Made by a program: the position numbers and the translations under genes
Source of the DNA: Accumulibacter sp032229525
GTDB lineage: Bacteria > Pseudomonadota > Gammaproteobacteria > Burkholderiales > Rhodocyclaceae
Reading direction: 5' to 3'
Length of the DNA: 42,902 nt
Assembly (NCBI RefSeq): GCF_032229525.1
Contig: NZ_JAVTWB010000175.1
Location: forward strand, 1-42,902
The notes under the pieces: generated by a model
Seen by the model: the letters and a program-made list of their open reading frames with translations, nothing else
The model's database searches: none
What the model was told of the DNA's origin: nothing
Shown here: piece after piece, positions 1-8,045 of the stretch
How the letters are laid out: each line of letters begins with the position of its first letter
How positions within the stretch are numbered: the stretch's first letter is position 1

Positions 1-35
1 GGCATTAGACATGCGACCGCATGGAGGGTCAATCA

Positions 36-365
36 ATGGCGAGCATCATCAAGTTCCCCCGGAGTCTCGATTCCCCCGTCCCCCGTGCGGCTCGGCCGTG
101 GATCGCTCCCAAGTACCTTGAAGGGATCCGCGGAAAAGCCATCTTTTCCGGCCTGGTCGAAGGCATCTGGGTTGCCATTGTCCTCGTGTGGCCGGTATTG
201 AAGTGGGTTCTGTCGATCGACGTATTTTTTCAGTTGTTTCGCATGATATACCAATGGGGCAGGGCGGACGTTCATGACGTTTGGACGTTTACCCTTCATT
301 TCGCAGTGCTGACCTCGCTTACCTGCTTTGTTTCTCTGTACAAGCCGAAAGGCAACAAATTTTAG
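36..365 (+). CDS. kleE: KleE-like small membrane protein
   Basis: Small protein of about 109 residues. It opens MASIIKFPRS, has a hydrophobic stretch (roughly residues 35-60, IWVAIVLVWPVLKWVLSID) and ends SLYKPKGNKF. This layout (an IIKFP N-terminus, a W-rich membrane segment, a final YKPKG) is that of KleE from the IncP kle operon as I remember it. The function of KleE is poorly understood; kle genes are KorA/KorB-regulated plasmid maintenance genes. I chose the ATG at 36 because GGAGGG lies about 6 bases upstream; an in-frame ATG at 21 overlaps that ribosome-binding site. The stop overlaps the first KorB operator, and korA follows about 115 bases later, as expected in an IncP central control region. 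Other kle genes would lie left of the window. Confidence 0.75.
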   Translation: MASIIKFPRSLDSPVPRAARPWIAPKYLEGIRGKAIFSGLVEGIWVAIVLVWPVLKWVLSIDVFFQLFRMIYQWGRADVHDVWTFTLHFAVLTSLTCFVSLYKPKGNKF

Positions 366-373
366 CGGCTAAA
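361..373. promoter_or_regulatory. KorB operator (OB), korA promoter region
   Basis: Perfect 13-bp palindrome TTTAGCGGCTAAA, identical to the IncP KorB operator consensus TTTAGCSGCTAAA. It sits at the end of kleE and about 110 bases upstream of korA. That matches the site in RK2 used both for autoregulation of the korA-incC-korB operon and for centromere-like partition with IncC. Flanking A/T runs extend the symmetry. No KorA operator (GTTTAGCTAAAC) is visible beside it. Confidence 0.88.
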
Positions 374-424
374 AAATTGGCCTTCCCGGACGACAGCCGT
401 TCGGCTGACCGGCAACTCACGAAT

Positions 425-444
425 GGCGGCTGTCACCGCCTTTT
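425..444 (+). terminator. Possible weak intrinsic terminator between kleE and korA
   Basis: GGCGG and CCGCC arms (425-429 and 436-440) enclose a 6-base loop and are followed by TTTT. It could end kle transcription. The stem is only 5 bp and the T run is short, and the korA promoter must lie in the same interval, so this is tentative. Confidence 0.3.
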
Positions 445-482
445 GATCAATCCTGGCGCGGAGCAAGAAATGGGTGCAATCC

Positions 483-788
483 ATGAAAAAACGGCTGACC
501 GAAGGCCAGTTCCACGAGGCCGTCAAGGGGCTGAAAGTAGGGGAACAGACACTGGAGATCGCCCGCGGCGTGCTGATCGACGGCAAGCCACAAGCGGACT
601 TTGTCGCGCAATTGGGACTCTCCAGGGGCGCGGTATCGCAAGCGGTCGACCGGGTGTGGTCCGCACACCAGGCAAAGAATTTACCGGCGGGCTACGAGCG
701 GGTATCGGCAGTATTGCCGGAACACCAGGCTTTCATTGTGAAAAAGTGGGCCGAGGACGCCACAAGGAAACGGGAGCCCACTAAATGA
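483..788 (+). CDS. korA: KorA (TrfB) transcriptional repressor
   Basis: About 101 residues beginning MKKRLTEGQF and containing a helix-turn-helix around residues 35-60 (DFVAQLGLSRGAVSQAVDRV), followed by the LPEHQAFIVKKW dimerisation-type tail. Start, HTH and tail match IncP KorA (TrfB) closely. KorA is a dimeric global repressor acting with KorB on replication, stability and transfer promoters. The ATG at 483 is preferred over an upstream GTG at 474 because IncP KorA starts MKKRLTE; the ribosome-binding site is weak. The stop overlaps the incC start (ATGA, 785-788), so the two are translationally coupled. No classical KorA operator was found in this window, so its targets are presumably elsewhere or divergent. 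Confidence 0.92.
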   Translation: MKKRLTEGQFHEAVKGLKVGEQTLEIARGVLIDGKPQADFVAQLGLSRGAVSQAVDRVWSAHQAKNLPAGYERVSAVLPEHQAFIVKKWAEDATRKREPTK

Positions 789-1555
789 AAACACTCGTCA
801 CGGCAAATCAGAAGGGCGGCGTCGGCAAGACTTCAACCGTCGTTCACCTTGCGTTTGACTTCCTCGAACGCGGCTTGAGAGTTGCCGTGATCGACCTGGA
901 CACCCAGGCCAATGCCTCTTATACGCTGCAGGAATTCCAGAGCGGCTACCTGGCAAGCCAGATGTTCTCGACGAACGGCGACGCGGTACGTGCCTGCTTC
1001 AAGGACTTGCCAGAAGGCCCGCTGGTACGCCTGATCGCTTCCGACGCGCCACTGGCCGACATGGAAAAGCGGACGATGGCCGATGTGGCATCGAGCTTCA
1101 CGCACAACGTCAAGGCACTGGCCAAGTGCGGATTCGACGTGTGCCTGATCGACACCGCGCCTTCCCTTGGTGTCAGCATGGCCGCGGCACTTTACGCGGC
1201 CGACTATGTGCTTTCGCCGATCGAGTTGGAGGCCTACAGCATCCAGGGGATCAAGAAGATGGTCATGGCCATTGCCAACGTCCGCAAGGCGAATCCCGGC
1301 CTGAAGTTCCTTGGCATGGTGCCCAGCAAGATCGATGGCCGCAACCCGCGCCATGGTCGCCACCTGCAAGAGCTGGCGAACGCCTATCCACAACTGATGA
1401 TCCCGGCCGGAATTGGCCTTCGCAGCAGTATCGCCGATGCCCTGGCTTCAGGCGTGCCGGTCTGGAAGATCAGGAAGACCGCCGCTCGCAAGGCCGCGCA
1501 GGAAGTCCGCGCATTGGCCGCTCATGTTTTCGAGAAGATGGAGATTGCACAATGA
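785..1555 (+). CDS. incC: IncC, ParA-family partition ATPase (short form)
   Basis: 256 residues with a deviant Walker A near residues 9-17 (QKGGVGKTS), a DLDTQAN motif (Walker A') near residue 38, and a DTAPSLG Walker B. It is a ParA/MinD-type ATPase that works with KorB bound at operators to position plasmid copies, and IncC also boosts KorB repression. Its length matches RK2 IncC2 (259 aa). In RK2 a longer IncC1 starts inside korA in another frame. Here the same frame is closed by a TAA at 782-784 just before this ATG, so only the short form can be made. It overlaps korA and korB by ATGA junctions, forming one operon. Confidence 0.93.
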   Translation: MKTLVTANQKGGVGKTSTVVHLAFDFLERGLRVAVIDLDTQANASYTLQEFQSGYLASQMFSTNGDAVRACFKDLPEGPLVRLIASDAPLADMEKRTMADVASSFTHNVKALAKCGFDVCLIDTAPSLGVSMAAALYAADYVLSPIELEAYSIQGIKKMVMAIANVRKANPGLKFLGMVPSKIDGRNPRHGRHLQELANAYPQLMIPAGIGLRSSIADALASGVPVWKIRKTAARKAAQEVRALAAHVFEKMEIAQ

Positions 1556-2637
1556 CTACCGCCGCCACCAACACCGTCAAGAAGGCCAAGAAGCAGCCCG
1601 AGGCGCAGCCACCGGCGTTTGGACTGGGCCTGGATAACATCGGCGATCTTTCGGGCCTCCTGAACCAGCCGGAAGCCAGCGGGAATGCTTCCGGACCACT
1701 GGATCTGCCGCTCGATCTGATTTCCGAGGATCCGCACCAACCGAGAACGAAGGACAACCCGGGCTTCTCTTCGGAAAGCCTGACAGAACTCGCCGACACG
1801 ATCCGTTTGCGCGGCGTCAAGACCCCTATTTCCGTGCGTGAGAATCCCGAGGCATCCGGCTTTTTCATCATCAACCACGGAGCGCGGCGCGCCCGCGCGT
1901 CAAAACTGGCAGGCAAGACCAGCATCCCCGCGTTCATCGACAACGACTACAACGAGGCCGACCAGGTCATCGAGAACCTGCAACGCAACGACCTTACCCC
2001 CCGCGAGATTGCCGATTTCATCGGCCGCGAACTGGCCAAGGGCAAGCAGAAGGGCGAAATCGCCAAGGAGCTTGGCAAGTCCGCTTCCTTTGTGTCGCAG
2101 CACGTGACCTTGCTGGACCTGCCGGACCCAATTGCCATCGCGTTCAACTCGGGGCGGTGCCGTGACGTGACGGTGATCAACGAACTGGTGACCGCGCACA
2201 AGAAGCGACCCCAGGAGGTAAGCGTGTGGCTGGCCGACGAGAGCCAGGAAATTGCACGCGGATCGGTCAAGCTGCTGCGCGAGTTTCTCGAAGACAAACG
2301 CAAGCATGAGTACGTCGCCCCTGCCGCCGACGACGACCCGATCGATGAGTCTCCCGCCGCCCAGAGCGATTACGAAGCCAGCGACCATGAAAACGCCGTT
2401 GCCGAGCAAGCTCCGGACGCATCCGCGGACAAGCACGATAAAGCTCCGAAGGAAGCCAACCTGGACAAGCTGAAGAAAACCATCGTGCAGGTCAGACACG
2501 ACGATCGGCCCGCCCGCCTGCTCCTGAATCGCCGGCCACCGGCCGCAGGCTACGCCTTGTTGAAATACGAGGATGACGGACAGGAGTTCATGGCCGATCT
2601 TTCGCAAGTGCAGCTCGTAGCACTCGTGGAAGGGTAA
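1552..2637 (+). CDS. korB: KorB, ParB-family partition protein and global repressor
   Basis: 361 residues. An N-terminal GLGLDNIGDLSGLL stretch is followed by a ParB/Srx domain (roughly 50-160: DPHQPRT, HGARRARAS, ENLQRNDLTP), an HTH (KELGKSASFVSQHVTLLDLP, about 185-205), an acidic linker (about 260-310) and a C-terminal SH3-like dimerisation domain (LDKLKKTIVQVRHDDRPARLLLNRRP). This is the KorB architecture. KorB binds the 13-bp operator TTTAGCSGCTAAA, spreads as a CTP clamp and represses at a distance. Five perfect operators occur in this window. The start overlaps the incC stop, and a strong bias to GC-ending codons matches the backbone. The protein is full length with no defects seen. Confidence 0.94.
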   Translation: MTTAATNTVKKAKKQPEAQPPAFGLGLDNIGDLSGLLNQPEASGNASGPLDLPLDLISEDPHQPRTKDNPGFSSESLTELADTIRLRGVKTPISVRENPEASGFFIINHGARRARASKLAGKTSIPAFIDNDYNEADQVIENLQRNDLTPREIADFIGRELAKGKQKGEIAKELGKSASFVSQHVTLLDLPDPIAIAFNSGRCRDVTVINELVTAHKKRPQEVSVWLADESQEIARGSVKLLREFLEDKRKHEYVAPAADDDPIDESPAAQSDYEASDHENAVAEQAPDASADKHDKAPKEANLDKLKKTIVQVRHDDRPARLLLNRRPPAAGYALLKYEDDGQEFMADLSQVQLVALVEG

Positions 2638-2720
2638 GCAGGGTTCGGATACCCCAGCAGCCTTGCGTCTTTGCAACTTCAAGCCGCAAGGTCAACGGAA
2701 GAAAGAGGGAGTAAGAGAAT

Positions 2721-3593
2721 ATGGCAACCGGCGAAAAAGTACCGACAGACCAGATTTCCGGGAAGTTTGACAAGCTTCGCCGCGACGCTTACCTGGACAA
2801 GCGGGGCATCGACCCCCACCAGCCGTTCCAGCTGGACTTGCTGCTTCCCGATCTGAACGACAGCCAGCGCTTCATTCCGAACGACTACGCCCGCTCGTCG
2901 CTGTTCACCGCCCGCAACAAGAGGGAAGCCCGGCGGGTTCTGCAACACGAGAAGCTGTTCCACCTGCACGAAGGCCAAGGCATTTCGCTTGTCTATACCG
3001 GCATCGAACTGAGGGCCGAGGATGACGAACTCGTCTGGCTTCAGATCATGCATTACGCCAAGCACGTGCCTCTGGGTGACCCCTTCGAGTTCTCCGTCAA
3101 GGATCTGGTCCGCGACCTCGGCTGGGCCAAGAATGGGCGCTACTACGACAAGGTCCGCGAATGCATTTCTCGCCTCAAGGCCAACGAAGTGCTGGTCCTG
3201 AACGATAAGGCCTATGGCAAGAGTGGCGCCATCTCGCTGATCGACAAGTACAGCGCCATCAACGACGCTGAAGGCAAGCTCACTCAATACCGCGTCTGGG
3301 TTGACCCCAACCTGATCGTGCTCTTCGCCGGCAACACCTTCACCAATCATTCCTGGGAAACCTACCGCTCCCTGTCGCCCGTCGCCCGCCGCCTGGCGGA
3401 CTACATCGAAAGCCACAAGCAACCTTTCCCCCTGAAACTCGACAGGTTCCGCGAAATGTGCGGATCAACGAGCAAGACCGTCTACGGGTGGCGGCGCACA
3501 GCACGCGAGGCCTGCGCGGAGATCGAGGCCAGTGGCATTGCCAAGTGCGTGCAGCTACATACCGACGACAGCATCTACGTCGTCAACGAATGA
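2721..3593 (+). CDS. trfA: TrfA-like replication initiator
   Basis: 290 residues with two winged-helix regions. Segments such as FIPNDYARSSLFTARNKR, YTGIELRAEDDELVW, GRYYDKVRECISRL, LFAGNTFTNHSWETYRSLSP and LKLDRFREMCGS line up with IncP TrfA as I recall it. TrfA binds oriV iterons, recruits host DnaA/DnaB and also limits copy number by handcuffing. The size fits the short TrfA form (about 285 aa in RK2); no long N-terminal extension is present. The iteron array lies directly downstream (3729-4009), which supports the role. Unlike RK2, where trfA is far from korB and sits beside ssb and trb, here it follows korB by 83 bases. KorA/KorB operators are not seen in that gap, so it may be read from the korA operon. 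Confidence 0.9.
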   Translation: MATGEKVPTDQISGKFDKLRRDAYLDKRGIDPHQPFQLDLLLPDLNDSQRFIPNDYARSSLFTARNKREARRVLQHEKLFHLHEGQGISLVYTGIELRAEDDELVWLQIMHYAKHVPLGDPFEFSVKDLVRDLGWAKNGRYYDKVRECISRLKANEVLVLNDKAYGKSGAISLIDKYSAINDAEGKLTQYRVWVDPNLIVLFAGNTFTNHSWETYRSLSPVARRLADYIESHKQPFPLKLDRFREMCGSTSKTVYGWRRTAREACAEIEASGIAKCVQLHTDDSIYVVNE

Positions 3594-3713
3594 CGGCACG
3601 GTCATCGCACACCACCCGGGCGCACAAGCCCTTGTCCCATCTCCATGCTTCATTTGTCACGGCTTGCCAAAGCACCTGTCCCCAAGCCCCCTTCAGATAC
3701 CCGCAGAGCCAAG

Positions 3714-3722
3714 TTATCCACA
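3714..3722 (+). promoter_or_regulatory. DnaA box
   Basis: Perfect TTATCCACA, the strong DnaA box, immediately left of the first iteron. Confidence 0.8.
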
Positions 3723-3728
3723 GAAGCG

Positions 3729-4009
3729 TGACAGATGACGCAGGCAGCGTGACAGATGACGCAGGGCAAACTAGTCGCCCATGCGTCATCTGTCACGGTT
3801 TTTGGCGTCAAAACCCCGTCTGCCAACCCTCCTTGTGGATAACCTTCTCTACACATCGCTCCAGATACACTCAACCGTCACCAAACGTGACTGATGAAGC
3901 ATGTTTGGTGACTGATGACGCATGAAATCGACAACTTCGCCGCGGCAACCGTGACAGATGAAGCATAAACCCGTGACAGATGACGCATGCAACCGTGACA
4001 GATGACGCA
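3729..4009. repeat. Iteron array (8 copies of a 14-bp core)
   Basis: Core TGACAGATGACGCA or close variants at 3729-3742, 3750-3763, 3782-3795 (inverted), 3888-3901, 3909-3922, 3952-3965, 3974-3987 and 3996-4009. Spacing within pairs is 21-22 bases, i.e. about two helical turns, which puts initiator molecules on one face. Copies 4 and 5 carry TGACTGATG, and copies 4 and 6 carry GAAGCA. The array falls into a left cluster of three and a right cluster of five separated by about 90 bases. Confidence 0.9.
3834..3842 (-). promoter_or_regulatory. DnaA box (inverted)
   Basis: TGTGGATAA, the reverse complement of TTATCCACA, between the left and right iteron clusters. Two opposed DnaA boxes within an iteron array fit DnaA-dependent opening of oriV. 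Confidence 0.8.
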
Positions 4010-4380
4010 GGCGCTCATTTCCTACGCATTTGTTTTTTCATGGTTTTTAGGCCTTTTCCTCGGCCGTTAACCATCTTTTAACCTTTTATAACCAAAAACA
4101 CCCTGTCTTATCTCCGCCTAAGGGCTCTCTCCCCCGCCGTATTTCTAAACATCTCCTCCTAGGTCCGGCCTTAAAAATCCTTGCACATCCACCACTTTCA
4201 AGATTGAACTCCAAAGAAAAAATGCCCTCTATCGTTTCTTCTGGAGCAGGCCATCAACTACCGTTCGTTGCCAGAAACGAGCCTTCGAGCAGCAATCACC
4301 TAATGGTGCGCCTTCATGAAGACTCAACTTCAACGTACACTGATATCCTTAGCCTTATTTGCGGACGACTGGGAGGAAAC

Positions 4381-4863
4381 ATGACATACAACACTTCTCA
4401 GCGAAACTTGCTTGAGTTTATCCGGGCACACCAAGTCGTAGCAGAAGCAGCAAAAACCTTACTTATACCGTCGTTGGTGAGACACATCGTTGGGACCGAT
4501 TTCTCCGGTACTTGGTGGTCTCTGCAAGACTCCTCTGCCATTTTCAACGCGCTACAAAAACTTCGAAGCCGGAAGGACATTCTTGTCTGCAAGCTGGCAA
4601 AGGGCAAAGTCACCCTTGTCCACCAGAACTCGTTCTTACCGCTCGTCTCCTTGTCATCGAAATTTCTGCCGGGAGCTCTAGACAAGGTGGAGGAACGTCA
4701 CATGGACAATGGCCGGCACGAGTTGACCAAAGTGCCGGTCGAAGTATGGTGGGCTGCGTCCCCTTCTGCAACGAGTCCCCTTCTTTCCGAACCGGCAGCA
4801 CTCAAGTGTCTGAATGAACTTACCCCCGGTTTGAGTGGCGTTATCCGAAAATTCTATGCGTGA
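4381..4863 (+). CDS. Unknown protein, first cargo gene after oriV
   Basis: About 160 residues from the ATG at 4381, which has a good ribosome-binding site (GGGAGG, 4 bases upstream). The frame is open further left (ATG 4222, TTG 4204) but without such a site. The sequence has an N-terminal helical part (QRNLLEFIRAHQVVAEAAKTLL), a central FSGTWWSLQDSSAIFNALQKLRSR segment and no signal peptide or membrane segment. I do not recognise the family. Base composition is less GC-rich than the backbone. It converges on the peroxidase gene with only 3 bases between the stops and no terminator visible there. It may be a real cargo gene or a decayed one. Confidence 0.5.
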   Translation: MTYNTSQRNLLEFIRAHQVVAEAAKTLLIPSLVRHIVGTDFSGTWWSLQDSSAIFNALQKLRSRKDILVCKLAKGKVTLVHQNSFLPLVSLSSKFLPGALDKVEERHMDNGRHELTKVPVEVWWAASPSATSPLLSEPAALKCLNELTPGLSGVIRKFYA

Positions 4864-4866
4864 TGC

Positions 4867-5907
4867 TTAGTTAGCGCTGCGGGCCGCTTCCACCACAGCG
4901 GGGCTTGATAGTGCGCGCAGAAACTCAACGAGAAAACGCTTCTCTTCGGACGTTAGAAAGATTGGACGAATGGAAGGCGATAGATTTGGGTTCGGAGTTC
5001 CACCCTTGTCATAGAACTCAACCACATCTTCCAGCGTCTTCAAGCTTCCATCATGCATGTACGGAGCACGCTGTGCGACGTTTCGGAGAGAAGGAGTTCT
5101 GAACGCTCCCAGATCCGACGGATCCCTTGTGATCGAGAACCTCCCAACGTCACGAAAGCGACCAAACTTGTACCCTACACCAAGGTTGTGAAACCGAAAA
5201 TCGGTGAAGAGAGCGGTACCGCCTCCGAGTGGGTTGAACTGTGGATGGAACACGTCATGACAGTTCAAGCATCCACCACGCAATGAGAAGACATCCAAAC
5301 CCTTCACCTGGTCGACGGTGAGGGCAGTCCTATCACCCCCGAAAACGTAGTGGTCAAACGGTGAGTCGCCTGAAGTCAGACTTCGCTCGTACTGAGCGAT
5401 TGCCTCCGTGAGCCTCTTCGCTGTGACCTCTTTCGTCCCAAACGCACGCCTAAACGCGTTTTGGTAGTCAGCGTCACTTCGAATCTGAGCAACAGCGTCT
5501 TCCACGGGCTGCCCCATGTCACCGCCGACACGGAAGGTGTCGAACACCTGTTCTTCGAGCGATCGATACTTGCCGTCCCACATGGTTGTTGGCAGGTATC
5601 CGGCATTGAGGACAGACTGTGTTCGGCGGTTTGTGAAGCTACCGTCGTCTCGAATACTTGCCGCCTTAGAGTCTGCAAAGCCACTTGCCGGATTGTGACA
5701 GCTCGCACAACTAGTCTTCCCAGATGCCGAAAGCCTCGTCTCGAAAAATAGACGACCTCCCAAGTCCACAACCGCAGCTGTTAGAGGCCGCCCTATTGGA
5801 ATATCCGGCTCAATCAGGCCTAAGGGCCGCTTGACGCGGTACGTCAACTCAGCACCGGTTGCGGCGGCCAAGAAAAACAGCGAGACTGCCGTGAAACCCC
5901 ACCTCAT
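4867..5907 (-). CDS. Diheme cytochrome c peroxidase (CcpA/MauG family)
   Basis: 346 residues with an N-terminal signal peptide (about 1-19, hydrophobic, ending ATGA), so periplasmic. Two CxxCH haem sites, CASCH at 67-71 and CLNCH at 213-217, sit in the usual two-domain spacing of bacterial diheme peroxidases. Flanking family motifs are RRTQSVLNAGY, MWDGKYRSLEEQ, RTPSLRNVAQRAPYMHDGSL and EFYDKGG. Family members reduce H2O2 with electrons from cytochrome c, or, like MauG, oxidise a partner protein. Its ATG overlaps the stop of the upstream secreted gene (ATGA), so the two products are made together. This suggests that the partner is either the substrate or part of the same complex. Confidence 0.88.
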   Translation of the reverse strand: MRWGFTAVSLFFLAAATGAELTYRVKRPLGLIEPDIPIGRPLTAAVVDLGGRLFFETRLSASGKTSCASCHNPASGFADSKAASIRDDGSFTNRRTQSVLNAGYLPTTMWDGKYRSLEEQVFDTFRVGGDMGQPVEDAVAQIRSDADYQNAFRRAFGTKEVTAKRLTEAIAQYERSLTSGDSPFDHYVFGGDRTALTVDQVKGLDVFSLRGGCLNCHDVFHPQFNPLGGGTALFTDFRFHNLGVGYKFGRFRDVGRFSITRDPSDLGAFRTPSLRNVAQRAPYMHDGSLKTLEDVVEFYDKGGTPNPNLSPSIRPIFLTSEEKRFLVEFLRALSSPAVVEAARSAN

Positions 5908-7559
5908 TGAACTGTCAGCTGCAGAGTAGACATATTCCCGAGGACTGATGCGCCTGGAGCGATAACTCGCTTCATTTCAAGAGTGACGACCTTGCCTGCA
6001 TCTGCAGATATTTCCTCAGCAGGCATGGATGCCAGTAAGTCTTGGAGTCTAGCAGCGGCTGCGGCACGCGAAGGCATTGCCGCCATCGCCTTGACACTCT
6101 CCTGAAGCATTGCCTTACCCTGAGGTGAAACCCGCATGTTCCTGATTAGGCCTTCCAGTTCTTCTACGCGCACAGGATCCATTTGAGCATCGCTCCGCAT
6201 CCTGCTCGCAAACTCGGCAGCGACGACGCTAATGTCGCTATTACCTGGCTCCAGATAGAAGAGTGCGTTCGGTTGTGTACGAGGAAAGACATGGCCCATT
6301 TCCAGTAATTTTTCTGCGCCAGCAGGTGCACGAATTGCAGATGCATCCTTTGGGATAATTGTCGTCGCGTTTCCGACTGTGTCCTCGGCAGTGAACCGCA
6401 GCTCTAACTTAGTTCCTAACGCAAATGGTCCGAGTGACACTTCGAATAGGGTCGGAACCACAAAGTTTCCAGCTTTGTAATTGTGTGCCTTTTCCGCCCA
6501 CGTAAGGCCGCCATCGGTTGAATATTGGGTTGTTACGCCAGTGGCTTCCTTGACTCCAGAACCTTGGTCCGCAACCAATGCCTGAATGGATATGCGGTGG
6601 TCCGTAGTAGCCACCAAGCGATAGTCAGCGACAGTTGGAGGAATCGTATCATGCGCTAGGAACCATTCCTTCTGTTGCCAAGGCGTTCCGCTATTCACGT
6701 CAACGAGGCTCAATCGCGACTCTAGAAAGACCCCTTCCGAAATGGCGGCCGGTGCCTTCATGGAAAGCGTGCCGTTAATCATCTGACCCGGCTGTATGAC
6801 GAACGGAGTGCTTTGCGTTGGGATACCTTGCAACTGCCAACCCTTCGGGTAGTGCGTTCGTTCGAACTGCCATTTAACAGTAACTGGCTTGTCCTCGTTG
6901 TTTTTATACACATAATTGAATGCCACCAAACGTCCTGGCTCCACCCGGTGTTCAACGTTCCAAGATTTGGTCTTGACGTTGTCAAATGGATTTGCATCCT
7001 TGGTGCCAACAGTCTCAACGACCGCGCGCACGTCGTATCGCTTGTGAGTTCGGTCGAACTGGTCAATGATGTTGTTCAGTTCTCGGCTTGATTGCATCCG
7101 AAGAATCTTGCCTTCGCGCCCGCCATCTACGAACGCCGGGATGCGGATGGTCTTGAACTCGTCGGGAGGTTGAAGAGAGAGGAGGGGCAGTCCTTCTTCA
7201 TCTAGAACAACCACATAAATGCGGCCTTCTCCTGGTTTATTTCCAAGGTTACGAACCCGGACCTCAACCTCTTCTACCTGTGCAGCATTACGCCAAGCAA
7301 TCGAGATTCCAGGTCTGCTGGAAGGGCCGTTAAAGTCATTACTGAGAACACGTTCGGTAGCCGCCAAACGAGTCTCCGGCGTGTAGTCGTCGTTCATGCC
7401 CCAAGAGCTAGGGCGGGAGAACGTCTCGTCGTCGGCGATGCCAAGGTCAACACCTTCAACTGGAGACTGCGGCAGGGTACCCAAAACCGCTTGCGACGCT
7501 GCAAAACAGCTTCCGCAAACGGTGCCAAGCAGAAAGATAAACTTGCCGACCTTTTTCAT
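5904..7559 (-). CDS. Secreted protein with Ig/FN3-like regions, coupled to a diheme peroxidase
   Basis: 551 residues with a clear signal peptide (MKKVGKFIFLLGTVCGSCFA, cleavage near ASQA). The rest is extracytoplasmic and beta-rich by eye: a CARDB-like piece around 90-135 (EVEVRVRNLGNKPGEG), another around 200-300, then an Ig-like piece around 320-400 (SISIQALVADQGSG-type pattern, YSTDGGLTW, FTAEDTVGNA), and a helical C-terminal part (about 440-530). A strong AGGAGGAG ribosome-binding site precedes the ATG. I do not recognise a named family. The 4-base overlap with the peroxidase gene suggests joint function, for example as the peroxidase's target or scaffold; that is inference. Confidence 0.7.
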   Translation of the reverse strand: MKKVGKFIFLLGTVCGSCFAASQAVLGTLPQSPVEGVDLGIADDETFSRPSSWGMNDDYTPETRLAATERVLSNDFNGPSSRPGISIAWRNAAQVEEVEVRVRNLGNKPGEGRIYVVVLDEEGLPLLSLQPPDEFKTIRIPAFVDGGREGKILRMQSSRELNNIIDQFDRTHKRYDVRAVVETVGTKDANPFDNVKTKSWNVEHRVEPGRLVAFNYVYKNNEDKPVTVKWQFERTHYPKGWQLQGIPTQSTPFVIQPGQMINGTLSMKAPAAISEGVFLESRLSLVDVNSGTPWQQKEWFLAHDTIPPTVADYRLVATTDHRISIQALVADQGSGVKEATGVTTQYSTDGGLTWAEKAHNYKAGNFVVPTLFEVSLGPFALGTKLELRFTAEDTVGNATTIIPKDASAIRAPAGAEKLLEMGHVFPRTQPNALFYLEPGNSDISVVAAEFASRMRSDAQMDPVRVEELEGLIRNMRVSPQGKAMLQESVKAMAAMPSRAAAAARLQDLLASMPAEEISADAGKVVTLEMKRVIAPGASVLGNMSTLQLTVQ

Positions 7560-8045
7560 AATGAACTCCTCCTGTATGTATTACACACGACGCCGACCAG
7601 GGATTCTTGTTCATCTCCACACAGCTTTTTATTAAGCTTCCTTTAGATTCCGTCTCGCAGCGACAACCTTGCCCTCCTTCTTTCCTTCGGATACACCAAC
7701 GAAGTAACGCGCCATGTCCGGCGCACATGTACAGGTTCAACCGCCACCTGAGGTGCTCGCTTTAGCCTAGTGTACTGCTGAATTCTTGATGAGACTTTTT
7801 GATAGCCTGAAAACAACGTGAAACCCTTGAGGTGGACAGGGTTTATATGTTTCACACTGCATGCAACATGACACTAATGAGTTTATGACCCGGTTTACAA
7901 CAAAAGTTTCCAGCCAGAGCGAGCCGTCATTACCCTGAGCTCCGTAGCTGCACTCAAATATCTAGCAGTCGAAAACCACGGCGCCGTAGATCGTCTTGAA
8001 CTGTTTTATGTCGTCCGCAACATAGCGCTGCAACGTCTTCACCAC
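7560..8045. other. Intergenic region between two minus-strand operons
   Basis: About 485 bases of lower GC content with no convincing gene on either strand. The right part lies downstream of the metalloprotease gene and the left part must hold the promoter of the secreted-protein/peroxidase pair. I see no strong terminator hairpin or repeat. Confidence 0.4.

Larger units (their letters stand above)
3650..4200. other. oriV: Vegetative replication origin oriV
   Basis: Gene-free stretch holding every part of an iteron origin: eight copies of TGACWGATGAMGCA (seven direct, one inverted), two perfect DnaA boxes in opposite orientation (3714-3722 and 3834-3842), and a markedly A+T-rich tract at 4020-4200 that would melt first. 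It lies just downstream of trfA. The iterons keep the TGACA...TGA core of RK2 iterons but differ in the rest, so this origin probably defines its own incompatibility group. The boundaries are approximate. Confidence 0.85.

Noticed and set aside
361..373. TTTAGCGGCTAAA read as a KorA operator
   Set aside because: The IncP KorA site is the 12-bp GTTTAGCTAAAC. The 13-bp form with central S is the KorB site. No 12-bp KorA site was found.
281..784. Open frame overlapping kleE and korA as a gene or as IncC1
   Set aside because: It is the incC frame read backwards through korA and ends in TAA just before incC. The composition is that of a shadow frame (Arg/Gly-rich, no domain).
3729..4009. Iteron array as a CRISPR
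   Set aside because: The repeats are only 14 bp, their spacing is 7-8 bases within pairs, one copy is inverted, and the array lies next to trfA with DnaA boxes.
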